This document shows, in pieces, positions 21,216 to 33,710 of a DNA stretch of 64,000 nt; the stretch's first letter is position 1; every line of letters begins with the position of its first letter. The DNA is from Guyparkeria sp. WRN-7. Its GTDB lineage: Bacteria > Pseudomonadota > Gammaproteobacteria > Halothiobacillales > Halothiobacillaceae. The notes beneath the pieces are model-generated. The model searched no databases. It was not told the origin of the DNA and was given only the letters and a program-made list of their open reading frames with translations. The stretch covers positions 248,001 to 312,000 of the forward strand of contig NZ_LRFH01000014.1 of NCBI RefSeq assembly GCF_001641825.1, written 5' to 3'. Position numbers and translations under genes: made by a program.

Positions 21216-22498
21216 CGGGTTGCTCCTGTCGTCGTTTGCTCGTGCAGGGCGAGCTCGGCCAGGCGGGCAGCACCAATGGCCGCCTCGGTGTGTTCGGCCA
21301 CCCTCACCGGCACGCCCAGCGCCCGCGAGCGGATCGCGCGGAACACCCTGTTGTGGGCACCACCGCCGGAGGAGAGCACCCGGCGCAGGGGCGAGCCGCC
21401 CAGCTCGGCAAAGCGCCGGTAGCCGAGCGCCTCGATCCGGGCGATGCCGCGCAGCAGCCCGGCCAGGAAGGCCGCCGGATCGGTCGGGCGCGGGCTCAGG
21501 CGCGGCCCCATGTCCGGGGCGACCACGGGAAAGCGCTCGCCGCGGCCGGCCAGCGGCCAGTAGCCGAGGGTATCGGGGCGCTCGGGATCGATCTTCCGGC
21601 TGAGGCGCTCGATCTCCTCGGCCGAGAAATGCGCGGCCAGCACCCGCCCGCCGGTATTGGAGGCGCCCGAGACGGCAAAGCGCTCGCCGAAGCGGTGGCT
21701 GTAGACGCCGCTGGCGGCATCGGCGATTGGCCGGTCGCTGATCAGCTTGAGCGCCAGGGTCGAGCCGAGGCTGGTCACGCCGTCGCCCTCCTCAAAGGCA
21801 CCACTCGCCCAGAGCGCGGCCATGGAATCGGTGGTGCCGGCGGCGATGTGCACGCCGGCCGGCAGCGACCAGCGGTGGCACCAGCGTTCGAGCAACGGCC
21901 CGACGGACGTGCCGGCACGCTGTACCGTCGGCAACTGGGTGCCGAAGCGTTCGGCCAGCGCCGCCGGCCAGCGTTCGGCCACCGGGTCGAAGCCCCACTT
22001 GAGCGCGTTGTTGCTGTCGCTGACGTGCTGGCCCGTCAGCCGGTAGACGAACCAGTCGGCCTGGCTGACCGGCCGGCCGTGCTGGCCGCGCGATTCGGCC
22101 AGCCAGCGCCAGCGGGCCAGCGCGTCGATCTGCGCGTCGGCGTTGATGTCGAGCCGCCGCAATGCCTCGCGCTGCTCGTCGCCACGCGGGTCGTCGTACA
22201 TCAGCGCCGGCCCCTCGGGGGTGCCGTCCTCGTTCACGGTCAGGACGGTGCCGGAGGTGCCGGCAAAGGCGATGGCCCGAACCTCCCCCAGGCGACCGTT
22301 ATCGCCGAGCGTTTGCATGAGCTCGTCGAAGGCCAGCCACCAGCCGGACGGATCCTGCTCGTGCCCACTCTCCAGCGTCGGCACCGACCAGTCGGCCTTC
22401 TCCAGCCACAGGCAGTCGCCGTCCGCCCCGAGCGCGGCGATACGCAGCCCGGAGGTGCCGACGTCGATGCCCAGTGTCCGCGCTTGCCGGTCCGTCAT
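21212..22498 (-). CDS. FGGY-family carbohydrate kinase (ribulokinase or xylulokinase type)
   Basis: This 428-residue protein belongs to the FGGY sugar kinases. The N-terminal phosphate-binding motif LGIDVGTSGLRI (about 8-19) and the C-terminal ATP motif VLSSGGGAHNRVFRAI are clear. It is shorter than the usual 490-550 residues and resembles the compact ribulose/xylulose kinases of cyanobacteria and sulfur oxidisers, but I cannot fix the substrate from sequence. The start is ATG 22498; the frame continues upstream through queF without kinase sequence. It is 14 bases from queF and overlaps cysZ by four. Confidence 0.8.
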   Translation of the reverse strand: MTDRQARTLGIDVGTSGLRIAALGADGDCLWLEKADWSVPTLESGHEQDPSGWWLAFDELMQTLGDNGRLGEVRAIAFAGTSGTVLTVNEDGTPEGPALMYDDPRGDEQREALRRLDINADAQIDALARWRWLAESRGQHGRPVSQADWFVYRLTGQHVSDSNNALKWGFDPVAERWPAALAERFGTQLPTVQRAGTSVGPLLERWCHRWSLPAGVHIAAGTTDSMAALWASGAFEEGDGVTSLGSTLALKLISDRPIADAASGVYSHRFGERFAVSGASNTGGRVLAAHFSAEEIERLSRKIDPERPDTLGYWPLAGRGERFPVVAPDMGPRLSPRPTDPAAFLAGLLRGIARIEALGYRRFAELGGSPLRRVLSSGGGAHNRVFRAIRSRALGVPVRVAEHTEAAIGAARLAELALHEQTTTGATR

Positions 22499-22512
22499 GG
22501 CGCGGGCGGGTC

Positions 22513-22902
22513 TCAGGGCAGCTCGACGCGCGGGGCGGGCTCCCAGCCGTCCTGGCGGTGCTCGACCACCACGTTGGTCCAGATGCCGCCGCGGACGTTC
22601 CAGCGGCCGGTGACGCGCAGGAAACGCGGGTCGATGGCGGCGGCAATGTCGTCGGCGATGCGGTTGGTCATCGCCTCGTGGAAGCCGCCTTCCTCGCGGA
22701 ACGACCACATGTACATCTTGAGCGACTTGAGCTCGACGCAACGCTGGTCCGGCACGAAGTCGATCACGATGGTGGCGAAGTCCGGCTGGCCCGTCTTGGG
22801 GCACAGGCAGGTGAACTCGGGCACTTCCATGTGAATGGTATAGTCGCGTTCCGGATGCGGGTTGGGGAAGGTTTCGAGTGTCTTGCTGGGTTGCGTCGAC
22901 AT
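22513..22902 (-). CDS. queF: NADPH-dependent 7-cyano-7-deazaguanine reductase QueF
   Basis: QueF reduces preQ0 to preQ1, the base that Tgt inserts into tRNA. The 129 residues are the short (unimodular, YkvM-like) form. The catalytic Cys34 and Asp41 lie in [11 protein letters not shown], and the QueF signature [20 protein letters not shown] is at 57-76. It starts at ATG 22902, divergent from smc. Together with queA and tgt it covers the last steps of queuosine synthesis, but it is encoded 18 kb away from them. Confidence 0.95.
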   Translation of the reverse strand: MSTQPSKTLETFPNPHPERDYTIHMEVPEFTCLCPKTGQPDFATIVIDFVPDQRCVELKSLKMYMWSFREEGGFHEAMTNRIADDIAAAIDPRFLRVTGRWNVRGGIWTNVVVEHRQDGWEPAPRVELP

Positions 22903-22946
22903 AGATGACTGTCCTGTTGCGGCAATGTGGCAATCGCCCGTTGATC

Positions 22947-22962
22947 GGGGGGGGTGATTATA
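22947..22962 (-). promoter_or_regulatory. queF promoter: perfect TATAAT followed by an eight-C tract at the start site
   Basis: On the minus strand a perfect TATAAT (22962-22957) is followed two bases later by eight consecutive C (22954-22947), where transcription should begin. The -35 region is weak. A homopolymer at the start site permits transcript slippage or nucleotide-dependent start choice; this is inference. Confidence 0.5.
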
Positions 22963-23029
22963 AGGGCCGAGGGACCGGCTTGCAGGCCGCGTTGTCCCTC
23001 GTCCCCCCGATGCGTGCGGGAGGACGCCC

Positions 23030-26000
23030 GTGCGCCTGACCCGCCTGTACCTGGCCGGCTTCAAGTCGTTCGCCTCGCCCACCGAGATCCGCCTGCCGGC
23101 CAACACGCTCGCCATCGTCGGTCCCAACGGCTGCGGCAAGTCCAACCTGATCGACGCCCTGCGCTGGGTGATGGGCGAATCCTCGGCCCGCCACCTGCGC
23201 GGCCAGGCCCTCGACGACCTGATCTTCGCCGGCAGCGGTGACCGCGCCGCGGCCAGCCGCGCGGTGGTCGAGCTGACCCTGGACAACCGCGAGCACCGCA
23301 TCCACGGCCCGTTCGCCGCCTACGAGGAGATCACCGTCCGGCGCAGCCTCGACCGTGACGGCCAGTCCCGCTACGAGATCAACAACACCCGCGTGCGCCG
23401 TCGCGACGTGGTCGACCTGTTCCTCGGCACCGGCGTGGGCGCGCGCTCCTACTCGGTGATCGAGCAGGGGCAGGTCAACCGCATCGTCGATGCCAAGCCC
23501 GACGAGTTGCGCGGTTACCTCGAGGAGGCGGCCGGCATCTCGGTCTACCGCGAACGTCGCCGCGAGACCGCCAACCGCATCACCCACACCGAGGAGAACC
23601 TCTCCCGGCTCAACGACATCGCCGCCGAGCTGGAACGCCAGGAGGCGACGCTCGCCCGCCAGGCCCGTGCCGCGCGTCGCTACCGCGAACTGGCCGAGGA
23701 GCGGCGCTACCGCCAGGTCGAGGCAGCGGCCGTCGCCCTGATCCATGCCCGCGAGGAGCGCCAGCGTCTCGATCGCGTGGTGGCCGAGGCGGGCGACATC
23801 GAGACCGCCCGCGAAAACCGCCTCGCCCAGGCACAGACGGCACAGGACGAGGCCGAGCATGCCTATCAGGCCGCCGGCGACCGGCTGGGCGAGTTGTCCG
23901 CCGAGAAGTACCGGCTCGCCAACGAGCTCAATGCCGTCACGACCCGGCAGGCGGAGCTTGATGCTCGCCTTGAGGGGCTCGACCGTCAGGCCCGCCATGA
24001 TCGCGACACCCGCGAGCGCCGAGAGACCGAGCGTCGCGAGGCCGAGCACCGGCGCGAGCAGTTGATCGCCGAGCAGCGCGACAGCCGTGCGGGCCTGGAC
24101 GAGCTGGCCGCTGATCATGACCGGGCGCGGGAGCGTCGCGCCACCGTCGAGGCCGAGCTCGACGCCCTGCGCCGCGAGGCCATGACGGCCGCCGAGGCGC
24201 GCGTCGAGCCGCAGCGGGAGCAGGCGCGTCTCGATGCGCGTCTCGAGGCCGTGACGCGGGATTGCCGCCGGCTCGAGTCCGCCCCGGCGGCCGCCGAACT
24301 GGCCGCGGTGCGCGACGAGCTGGCCGGGTGGCAACAGGAACGGCAGGCCCGGGCCGACGAGATCGAGAGCGCCGAGGCGGCGGCCGTCGGGGCCGAGCAA
24401 GCACTTGATGCCGCGATTGTCGCGGAGCAGGCCAGCGAGGCCGCGCTGCAGGAGCACGACGAGGCGCAGCGTGCCGCCCGCAACGAGCACGACGGTCTGA
24501 CCAACGAACGCCAGGCCCTGGAGCGGCTGATCAGCGCCCATGCCACTGCCGATCGCGGCGAGGCGGCCGGTCCGCGTCTGGTCGATCGACTTGTCGAGGC
24601 CGATATTCACGACCCCTGGGTGGGCCATGCCCTGGGCGAGGCGCTTGAGGCCGAGCTGATCGAGGACCTCGACCTCGACGCGATGGTCGCCGCCGAGATC
24701 GACCGATTTGTCGACGAGGACGGTGCGGGTGGCTGGTGGCTCGAGGCCGGTCGCTCGAGCGCCGATGCCGACTGGCTGGCCGACCGGATCCACGACTTTC
24801 CGGGACGTCCGGCAGAGGGCCTGGAGGCCGCGCTGGCACGGCGCGGGTCGCTTGCCCGCGGCGAATTCCTGATCACCCCGTCGGGCTGGTGGGTCGGTCG
24901 GCACTGGCTCGGCCGCGCGGGCACGTCGGGAGCGGCTGCCCATCTCGCCCACCTGGCACGGCGCCGCGAGTTGGACGCCGCCATTGCCCGGAGCGATACC
25001 GCCCTGCAGCAAGCTCAGAAGGCGGTGCAGGCGAGTCGGGCGCGCCGCGACGAAGATCGCCGCGCAGTCGAGGCGGCACGCCGCGAGCGCGACGAGCGCA
25101 ATCGCGCCCTCGAGTCGGCGCGGCTGGCCTATCGGCATCTGGACGAGCGCATCGAGCGGCTCGAGGACACCGTCGACACCCTGACGGAACGAGCGACGGC
25201 CGAGACCGAGGAGCTCGACGCGGCCCGCCGGGACCGGGCGGAACTGGAGCAGCAGCGGGAGGCGGCGGTCGCTGCGGTGACCGAGGCCGATCGCCGGCGG
25301 GATGCGGCGGTCGAGCGGCAGGAGGCCGCGCGCAAGGCGCTCGATGCAGCGCGCGACGTCGCCCGGGCGGCGGCCGACCGATTCCACCGTGCCCGTCGCG
25401 AGATCGAGCAACGTGACGAGACCATCGCCCGGCTCGGTGACGAAATCCGGCGTCTGGGTCACGAGTGCGAGGCGATCGCCCGCCGACTCGACGAACAGGC
25501 GCAGGAGGCCCGGCGGGCGCGCGACGATCGCGAGGCACTCCTGGGCGAGCGGCAGCGTCACAGTGAGCGGCTGGCCGAGGCCGAAACGGCCGAAGCGGAG
25601 GCCCGCCAGGCGCAGCAGGCGGCGGCCGAGGCCCAGGCCGAGGCGCGTCGTGTCGTGGCCGAGGCGCGTGCCGAACGCGACGCGGCCCGGGAGAAGAGCG
25701 AGCAGGCGCGGATCGATCGTGCCCAGGGCGAGACCCGCGAGCAGCATGCCCGTGCCCGTCTGCAGGAGGCCCGCGAGCAACTGGCCGACGACGAGGACGA
25801 GCCCGAGGCGGCGGCCGTCGAGCAGCTGGCGGCCGAGGCGGGCGTGAGCGAGCGCCTGGCCGGCCGGCTGACCGAACTGGACGCGCAGATCCGCCGGCTG
25901 GGCTCGGTGAACCTCTCGGCGATCGAGGATCACCGCGAGGTCGAGCAGCGCCGCGAGGAGCTGGCGGGCCAGATCGAGGACGTCGAGTCGGCGCTGGCCC

Positions 26001-26512
26001 AGCTGGCCGAGGCCATCGACACCATGGACCGCCAGACCCGCGAGCGCTTTCGCGAGACCTTCCACGCGGTCAATCAGCGGCTCGGTCCCCGCTTCGAGGC
26101 GCTGTTCGGCGGCGGCGAGGCGCGGCTCGAGCTGACCGGCGACGATCCGCTTGATGCCGGGGTCGCCCTGATGGCCCGTCCGCCCGGCAAGCGCATCAGT
26201 CACCTGTCGCTGCTTTCGGGCGGTGAACGGGCCCTGACGGCCACCGCCCTGATCTTCGCCATATTCGAGCTCAACCCCGCGCCGTTCTGCATTCTCGACG
26301 AGGTCGACGCGCCGCTGGACGAGGCTAACGTGGGGCGCTTCTGTGCTATGGTTTCGGCCATGTCGGACCGGGTGCAGTTCATGTACATCACCCACAACAA
26401 GACCACCATGGCGAGCGCCTCGGCACTGGTCGGCGTGACCATGCGCGAGGCCGGCGTGTCGCGCATCGTGTCCGTCGATGTCGATGCCGCCGTGGACCTG
26501 ATCGAGACTTGA
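23030..26512 (+). CDS. smc: Chromosome segregation protein SMC
   Basis: SMC is the ATPase that compacts and segregates chromosomes. The 1160-residue protein starts at GTG 23030 behind a strong GGGAGGA, giving [14 protein letters not shown], the normal SMC N-terminus. Walker A is GPNGCGKSN (31-39). Long coiled coils (about 165-490 and 650-990) surround a divergent hinge (about 500-640). The C-terminal head has the signature [13 protein letters not shown] and Walker [17 protein letters not shown]. Many bacteria of this group use MukB instead, so this is the Bacillus-type SMC. zipA and ligA follow, as in Pseudomonas. Confidence 0.95.
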   Translation: MRLTRLYLAGFKSFASPTEIRLPANTLAIVGPNGCGKSNLIDALRWVMGESSARHLRGQALDDLIFAGSGDRAAASRAVVELTLDNREHRIHGPFAAYEEITVRRSLDRDGQSRYEINNTRVRRRDVVDLFLGTGVGARSYSVIEQGQVNRIVDAKPDELRGYLEEAAGISVYRERRRETANRITHTEENLSRLNDIAAELERQEATLARQARAARRYRELAEERRYRQVEAAAVALIHAREERQRLDRVVAEAGDIETARENRLAQAQTAQDEAEHAYQAAGDRLGELSAEKYRLANELNAVTTRQAELDARLEGLDRQARHDRDTRERRETERREAEHRREQLIAEQRDSRAGLDELAADHDRARERRATVEAELDALRREAMTAAEARVEPQREQARLDARLEAVTRDCRRLESAPAAAELAAVRDELAGWQQERQARADEIESAEAAAVGAEQALDAAIVAEQASEAALQEHDEAQRAARNEHDGLTNERQALERLISAHATADRGEAAGPRLVDRLVEADIHDPWVGHALGEALEAELIEDLDLDAMVAAEIDRFVDEDGAGGWWLEAGRSSADADWLADRIHDFPGRPAEGLEAALARRGSLARGEFLITPSGWWVGRHWLGRAGTSGAAAHLAHLARRRELDAAIARSDTALQQAQKAVQASRARRDEDRRAVEAARRERDERNRALESARLAYRHLDERIERLEDTVDTLTERATAETEELDAARRDRAELEQQREAAVAAVTEADRRRDAAVERQEAARKALDAARDVARAAADRFHRARREIEQRDETIARLGDEIRRLGHECEAIARRLDEQAQEARRARDDREALLGERQRHSERLAEAETAEAEARQAQQAAAEAQAEARRVVAEARAERDAAREKSEQARIDRAQGETREQHARARLQEAREQLADDEDEPEAAAVEQLAAEAGVSERLAGRLTELDAQIRRLGSVNLSAIEDHREVEQRREELAGQIEDVESALAQLAEAIDTMDRQTRERFRETFHAVNQRLGPRFEALFGGGEARLELTGDDPLDAGVALMARPPGKRISHLSLLSGGERALTATALIFAIFELNPAPFCILDEVDAPLDEANVGRFCAMVSAMSDRVQFMYITHNKTTMASASALVGVTMREAGVSRIVSVDVDAAVDLIET

Positions 26513-26666
26513 TTCGAATGCCCCTGAAAGCCGTAGCGAGCGGGACGACTGCTGCCGCGAACCACCAGACGTATCGAACTGACGCGCCTGACGCGGGTCG
26601 GAGCATGGCGTTCCGCCGGAGAGGCGGGCTCTCGGCGTCGACACCGGGTCTCGGGGGATAGACGTT

Positions 26667-29664
<2,998 letters not shown>

Positions 29665-29709
29665 GCGGCGCGGGTCGAGCATCGGTCCGCCCTCTGGCCT
29701 TTTTCTTCC

Positions 29710-29749
29710 CTGTCGCCAAATCGTCAACCGGCCGACACGGCACTGTCAT
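29710..29749 (+). promoter_or_regulatory. Pho-box-like array (PhoB site) upstream of the glycosyltransferase
   Basis: Four seven-base units occur at exact 11-base spacing: CTGTCGC (29710), TCGTCAA (29721), CCGACAC (29732) and CTGTCAT (29743). The last is a perfect match to the PhoB half-site CTGTCAT; the others match at 4-5 of 7 positions. PhoB boxes are direct repeats with this 11-base period. A TAGCGT hexamer nine bases after the array (29759-29764) could be the -10 box of a PhoB-dependent promoter lacking a -35. Confidence 0.55.
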
Positions 29750-29812
29750 CCAAGCCGCCTAGCGTTCTGATCTACGGGGTACGTTCGCCTCGGATCGATC
29801 GCGGGGTGCCGC

Positions 29813-30970
29813 TTGGATATACGTCTCGTCACGGAAACCTATCTGCCCGACATCAACGGGGTGGCCACCACGCTGGGTTGTCTCGTGGATGCCTTGCGCC
29901 TGCGGGGGCATCGGGTGATGGTGACCTGTCCGCGGGGGCGTTCGCGCCGTGACCTGGGCGACGGTACCGAGGTGCCGGGGCTGGCGTTGCCGTTCTATCC
30001 CGAGGTGCGTTTCGGTCTGCCGCGTCGCCGCGCGTTTCTCGACGAGTGGCGCGCGGATCCGCCCGACGTCGTTCACATCGCCACCGAAGGCCCGCTGGGT
30101 GCCTCGGCGCTCGCTGCAGCCCGCGCGCTCGAGTTGCCGGTCACCACCTCGCTGCACACCAATTTCCACGCCTATGCCCGCGCCTATCGGCTGGGCTGGC
30201 TCGCCCGGCCGGTGATGCGTTACCTGCGCCGGTTCCACAACCGCTCCGATGGCACCTTCATCCCGACCGACAAGCAGGCGGCCGACCTGACGGCGAACGG
30301 CTTCGAGCGACTGGTGGTGCTCGGCCGGGGCGTGGATACCGACCTGTTCGGTCCGGCTCGGCGGGACCGTGCCCTGCGGTCCTCCTGGGGTGCGGACGAG
30401 CACACCCCGGTGCTGCTGCATGTCGGGCGTCTGGCGGCGGAGAAGAATCTCGACCTGCTGATCGAGGCGATGGACCTGGCCCGCTCGGTCAATCCGACCA
30501 CGCGTCTGGTGATCGTGGGCGACGGCCCCGAGCGCGGCCGGCTCGAGCGGCATCTGCCGGGCGCGATCTTCACTGGCGCACTGCGCGGCGAGACCCTGGC
30601 GCGGCACTATGCCTCCGCCGACGGTTTTCTGTTCCCCAGCCTGACCGAGACCTTCGGCATCGTGGTCCTCGAGGCGATGGCGAGCGGGCTCGATTGCCTG
30701 AGTTTCGATTACGCGGCCGGACGCATGCTGATCGAGCCGGGTGTCAACGGGCTGCTCGCGCCGGTCGACGCGCCCGAGGCGTTTCTCGACCAGGTGCCGG
30801 CGCTGCTGGATGCCACCGGTTCGGACAGTGCGGACGGGCGTCGTGCCCGCGCCCGCGAGACGGCACTCAAGTGCGGCTGGTCAGCGGTGATCGACTCGTT
30901 CGAACGGCATCTGCTCGGGGTGGTCGAGAGCGCAACACGGCAATCGGTTGCCATGGAGGGGCGTGCATGA
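29813..30970 (+). CDS. GT4-family glycosyltransferase, MgtA-like
   Basis: This 385-residue protein is a retaining GT-B glycosyltransferase of family 4. It starts at TTG 29813 and reads MDIRLVTETYLPDINGVATT, the usual beginning of the group. The C-terminal domain shows LHVGRLAAEKNLDLLIEAMD, VIVGDGPERGRLE and FPSLTETFGIVVLEAMASG, which holds the EX7E-type motif. Relatives glycosylate diacylglycerol or make mannosides. Its coupling to a PAP2 phosphatase (four-base overlap) and the Pho-box-like promoter suggest a role in making glycolipids when phosphate is scarce; this is inference. Confidence 0.85.
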   Translation: MDIRLVTETYLPDINGVATTLGCLVDALRLRGHRVMVTCPRGRSRRDLGDGTEVPGLALPFYPEVRFGLPRRRAFLDEWRADPPDVVHIATEGPLGASALAAARALELPVTTSLHTNFHAYARAYRLGWLARPVMRYLRRFHNRSDGTFIPTDKQAADLTANGFERLVVLGRGVDTDLFGPARRDRALRSSWGADEHTPVLLHVGRLAAEKNLDLLIEAMDLARSVNPTTRLVIVGDGPERGRLERHLPGAIFTGALRGETLARHYASADGFLFPSLTETFGIVVLEAMASGLDCLSFDYAAGRMLIEPGVNGLLAPVDAPEAFLDQVPALLDATGSDSADGRRARARETALKCGWSAVIDSFERHLLGVVESATRQSVAMEGRA

Positions 30971-31530
30971 GTCTGTTGCGTCACCGTCCTCTCGGGATGC
31001 CGCGCTGGTCGCGGCACCTCGACACCTACCTGGCCTGGGAGGCGCTGGTTACCGAGCGCTGCAACCGTATCCATCGTGTGCGTTGCCTGCGGACCGTGTT
31101 CGCGCTCGTCTCGAGGCTGGGCGACGGTATCGGCTGGTACGTGCTGGCCCTGCTGGTCCTGGTGGCGCACGGACGGCCAGCGGTCGAGGCGATGTTGGTC
31201 ATGCTGCTCTCGGGTGGCGTCGGGGTGCTCGTCTACCTCACCATCAAGCGACGGACCGCCCGGCTGCGACCGCTGCATCGCAACGCGCGGATCGAGGTGA
31301 GCGTGGCGCCGCTCGATCAGTACAGCTTCCCCTCGGGGCACACCCTGCACGCGACCAATTTCGGCATCCAGCTTCTTGCCTTCGAACCCCTGCTCGCCCC
31401 TCTGGTCGTGCCGTTTGCCCTGCTCGTTGCCGCCTCGCGAATGGTGCTTGGCCTCCACTACCTTTCCGATGTGTTGGTCGGTGCCGTGATCGGGGTATCG
31501 ATCGCCTCCATCGGCCTCTCCCTGACCTGA
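30967..31530 (+). CDS. PAP2-family membrane phosphatase
   Basis: This 187-residue integral membrane protein has the complete PAP2 phosphatase signature: KRRTARLRP (94-102), FPSGHT (121-126) and SRMVLGLHYLSD (157-168) with the catalytic His residues. PAP2 enzymes dephosphorylate lipids such as phosphatidic acid or undecaprenyl diphosphate. The overlap with the upstream glycosyltransferase (ATGA) implies they act together, perhaps supplying diacylglycerol for glycosylation. The substrate cannot be read from the sequence. Confidence 0.85.
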   Translation: MSLLRHRPLGMPRWSRHLDTYLAWEALVTERCNRIHRVRCLRTVFALVSRLGDGIGWYVLALLVLVAHGRPAVEAMLVMLLSGGVGVLVYLTIKRRTARLRPLHRNARIEVSVAPLDQYSFPSGHTLHATNFGIQLLAFEPLLAPLVVPFALLVAASRMVLGLHYLSDVLVGAVIGVSIASIGLSLT

Positions 31531-31566
31531 TTTCCCCCCGCCTGTCGGCCCGGCAGAGAAGCCCCT

Positions 31567-31760
31567 TTGCGTATATTAGAAAAACATTATGGTAAATCAG
31601 TGTGCCGGCAGGAGTGGTTATTTGCCGTGTTATGTGCAGATCTAAATATTCAATGATAGTGCAAGTATATGACTGTAAGGAGGTTAGTCTGGTTGGATTG
31701 CCTGTCTAATAAATATGGGTAAAAGAACTGACTATATAAGCATTGCAAAGTCGTGAACTG
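31567..31760 (+). promoter_or_regulatory. AT-rich promoter region of fccAB
   Basis: The 308-base gap between the PAP2 gene and fccA contains a tract that is mostly A and T, in sharp contrast to the GC-rich surroundings. It has TATATAAG at 31734-31741 and other possible -10 elements. A strong Shine-Dalgarno-like AAGGAGG (31678-31684) is not followed by a convincing reading frame. I see no clear named operator. Confidence 0.4.
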
Positions 31761-31838
31761 TGGCGGTAAGGTTGCAGCGCCTGGACGGGGCGTCTAATGC
31801 TTGTCTGGGCGACAAGAACAATTCGAGGAGGAAAGGGG

Positions 31839-32192
31839 ATGTCACAGAATCGAGAAGCGGCGCTCAGTCGCCGACTGCCTGCCGTTTCCCTTGCGGCGAT
31901 CGGGCTTGGCCTGATGCTGGCGACCGGGGCGTCGCAGGCAGATGGTCATACGGGAAAGATGGAGCTGAGCAACGGCTCGGTGATCGGGGCGACCTGCATG
32001 GGTTGTCACGGTTTCAAGGGCATGGGTAGCGGCAACATTCCGCGTCTGGCGGGGCTGCCCAAGGAAGTGACGGCCGGGAAGCTGATGGCTTACAAGTCGG
32101 ATGCGCTCGAGGGCACGGTGATGAACCGGATCGCCAAGGGCTACAGCGATGAAGAGATTCAGGCCGTAGCCGAATTCTTCGCCAACCAGTGA
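31839..32192 (+). CDS. fccA: Monoheme cytochrome c subunit of flavocytochrome c sulfide dehydrogenase
   Basis: This 117-residue periplasmic cytochrome has a signal peptide cleaved near Ala34 (GASQA-DG), one heme site CMGCH (53-57) and a likely axial Met95 in GTVMNRIAKGYS. It is the electron-accepting partner of the FccB flavoprotein, carrying electrons from sulfide to the respiratory chain. Allochromatium FccA has two hemes; this form has one. The start ATG 31839 follows GAGGAGGAAAGGGG, a strong ribosome binding site. fccB starts 41 bases downstream. Confidence 0.9.
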   Translation: MSQNREAALSRRLPAVSLAAIGLGLMLATGASQADGHTGKMELSNGSVIGATCMGCHGFKGMGSGNIPRLAGLPKEVTAGKLMAYKSDALEGTVMNRIAKGYSDEEIQAVAEFFANQ

Positions 32193-32233
32193 GCCGTCCC
32201 GCTCAAGCACAAGGAATACGAGAGGTAACCGCT

Positions 32234-33520
32234 ATGAGTCTTTCCCGACGCGGATTTCTGAAACTGAGTGCCGCGATGGCGGGCGCTGGGGCGATGGGTG
32301 CCACCGCCGGCTGCCAGAGCACCGGCATGATGGCCGGGCGCAAGCGCGTGGTGGTCATTGGCGGCGGCTTCGGCGGCGCGACGGCGGCCAAGTACGTCAA
32401 GCTGTTCGACCCGAACGTCGACGTCACCATGATCGACGGCAAGGCGAGCCACACCACCTGCCCGTTCTCCAACCTGGTGATCGGTGGCCTGAAGGACATC
32501 GACGAGATCACCCACGATTTCACCGCCCTGGAAAAGCGCGGCGTGAACGTGGTCAAGGGTTGGGTCACCGGCGTCGACGCCGGGGCACAGGTCGTCACGC
32601 TCAAGGATGGTCGCAGCTACGAGTACGACCGCCTGGTCGTCTCGCCGGGCATTGATTTCCACTACGACGCGATCGAGGGCTACAGCGAGGAGGTGGCCAA
32701 TTCCAGCATGCCGCACGCCTGGCAGGCGGGTGAGCAGACCTTGCTCCTGCGCGAACAGCTCGAGGCGATGCCGGATGGCGGCACGTTCATCATGGCTGCG
32801 CCGCCGAACCCGTTCCGTTGCCCGCCGGGGCCGTACGAGCGTGTCTCCCTGATCGCGAACTACTTCCAGAAGCACAAGCCCAACTCGAAGATCCTGGTTC
32901 TCGATCCCAAGACCAAGTTCTCCAAGGAGCCGCTGTTCCGCGAGGGCTGGACGGCCAACTACGGCAACATGATCGAGTGGATCGGCGGCGATTTCGGCGG
33001 CGGCGTGACCAAGGTCGACCCGGCCACCATGACCGTCACGGCCGGCGGTACCGAGTACCAGGGCGACGTGATCAATGTCATCCCGCCGCAGAAGGCCGGC
33101 TGGATCGCCCACAAGGCGGGCCTGACGGACGATTCCGGCTGGTGCCCGATCAACACCGGCACCTACGAGTCGACGATTCACTCGCGCATTCACGTCGTGG
33201 GGGATGCCTGCATCGGCTCGCCGCTGCCCAAGTCCGGATATGCGGCCAACTCGCAGGCGAAGAACTGCGCGGCGGCGATCGTGGCGATGTTCCACAACGA
33301 GAGCCCGCCGGAGCCGAGCTGGGTCAACACCTGCTACAGCTTGGTCGCGCCGGACTACGGTATCTCCGTGGCGGCTGTCTATCGCGTAGAGGACGGCAAG
33401 ACGGTATCCGTGAAGGGCGCTGGCGGCGTCTCGCCGAAGGGCGGCGTCAATGCCGAGAAGGAAGCCGGCTACGCCCATGACTGGTACGCCTCGATCACCG
33501 AGGACATCTGGGGCAGCTGA
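32234..33520 (+). CDS. fccB: Sulfide dehydrogenase flavoprotein subunit FccB
   Basis: FccB is the FAD subunit that oxidises sulfide in the periplasm. The 428 residues begin with a Tat signal, SRRGFLKLSAAM, with a lipobox-like AGC at 25-27. The dinucleotide fold motif is VVVIGGGFGGATAA (39-52). The Cys that binds FAD covalently in A. vinosum corresponds to Cys76 (TCPFSN). The redox disulfide pair is Cys196 (FRCPPGPYER) and Cys367 (NTCYSLV). All key residues are present. The Tat export signal agrees with the tatABC genes in this window. Confidence 0.93.
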   Translation: MSLSRRGFLKLSAAMAGAGAMGATAGCQSTGMMAGRKRVVVIGGGFGGATAAKYVKLFDPNVDVTMIDGKASHTTCPFSNLVIGGLKDIDEITHDFTALEKRGVNVVKGWVTGVDAGAQVVTLKDGRSYEYDRLVVSPGIDFHYDAIEGYSEEVANSSMPHAWQAGEQTLLLREQLEAMPDGGTFIMAAPPNPFRCPPGPYERVSLIANYFQKHKPNSKILVLDPKTKFSKEPLFREGWTANYGNMIEWIGGDFGGGVTKVDPATMTVTAGGTEYQGDVINVIPPQKAGWIAHKAGLTDDSGWCPINTGTYESTIHSRIHVVGDACIGSPLPKSGYAANSQAKNCAAAIVAMFHNESPPEPSWVNTCYSLVAPDYGISVAAVYRVEDGKTVSVKGAGGVSPKGGVNAEKEAGYAHDWYASITEDIWGS

Positions 33521-33569
33521 TCGCCCCGGCGGCGCCCTTCTCTTTCCCTCGGGCGCCTGATGATGCTGC

Positions 33570-33602
33570 AAAGGCCCGTCACCGTGAGGTGACGGGCCTT
33601 TC
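33570..33602. terminator. Bidirectional terminator after fccB
   Basis: AAAGGCCCGTCACC (33570-33583) pairs with GGTGACGGGCCTTT (33588-33601) around GTGA. It separates fccB from the convergent inositol monophosphatase gene. The bases from 33603 to 33710 contain three imperfect copies of GGCCCTTGG and no gene that I can support. Confidence 0.88.
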
Positions 33603-33710
33603 TAATCTGCGACACACGGCCCTTGGCGGGGCGGTCCTTGGGCAGGGGTTCGCCGCCGGAAGCGGCCCTTGGGTGGCGGCGTGGTCCAAGCGAACCTTGC
33701 CTTCCGGTTG

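Noticed and set aside
31678-31717. Short leader peptide after a strong AAGGAGG upstream of fccA
   Set aside because: Only a TTG-started frame of a few codons is available and nothing supports translation.
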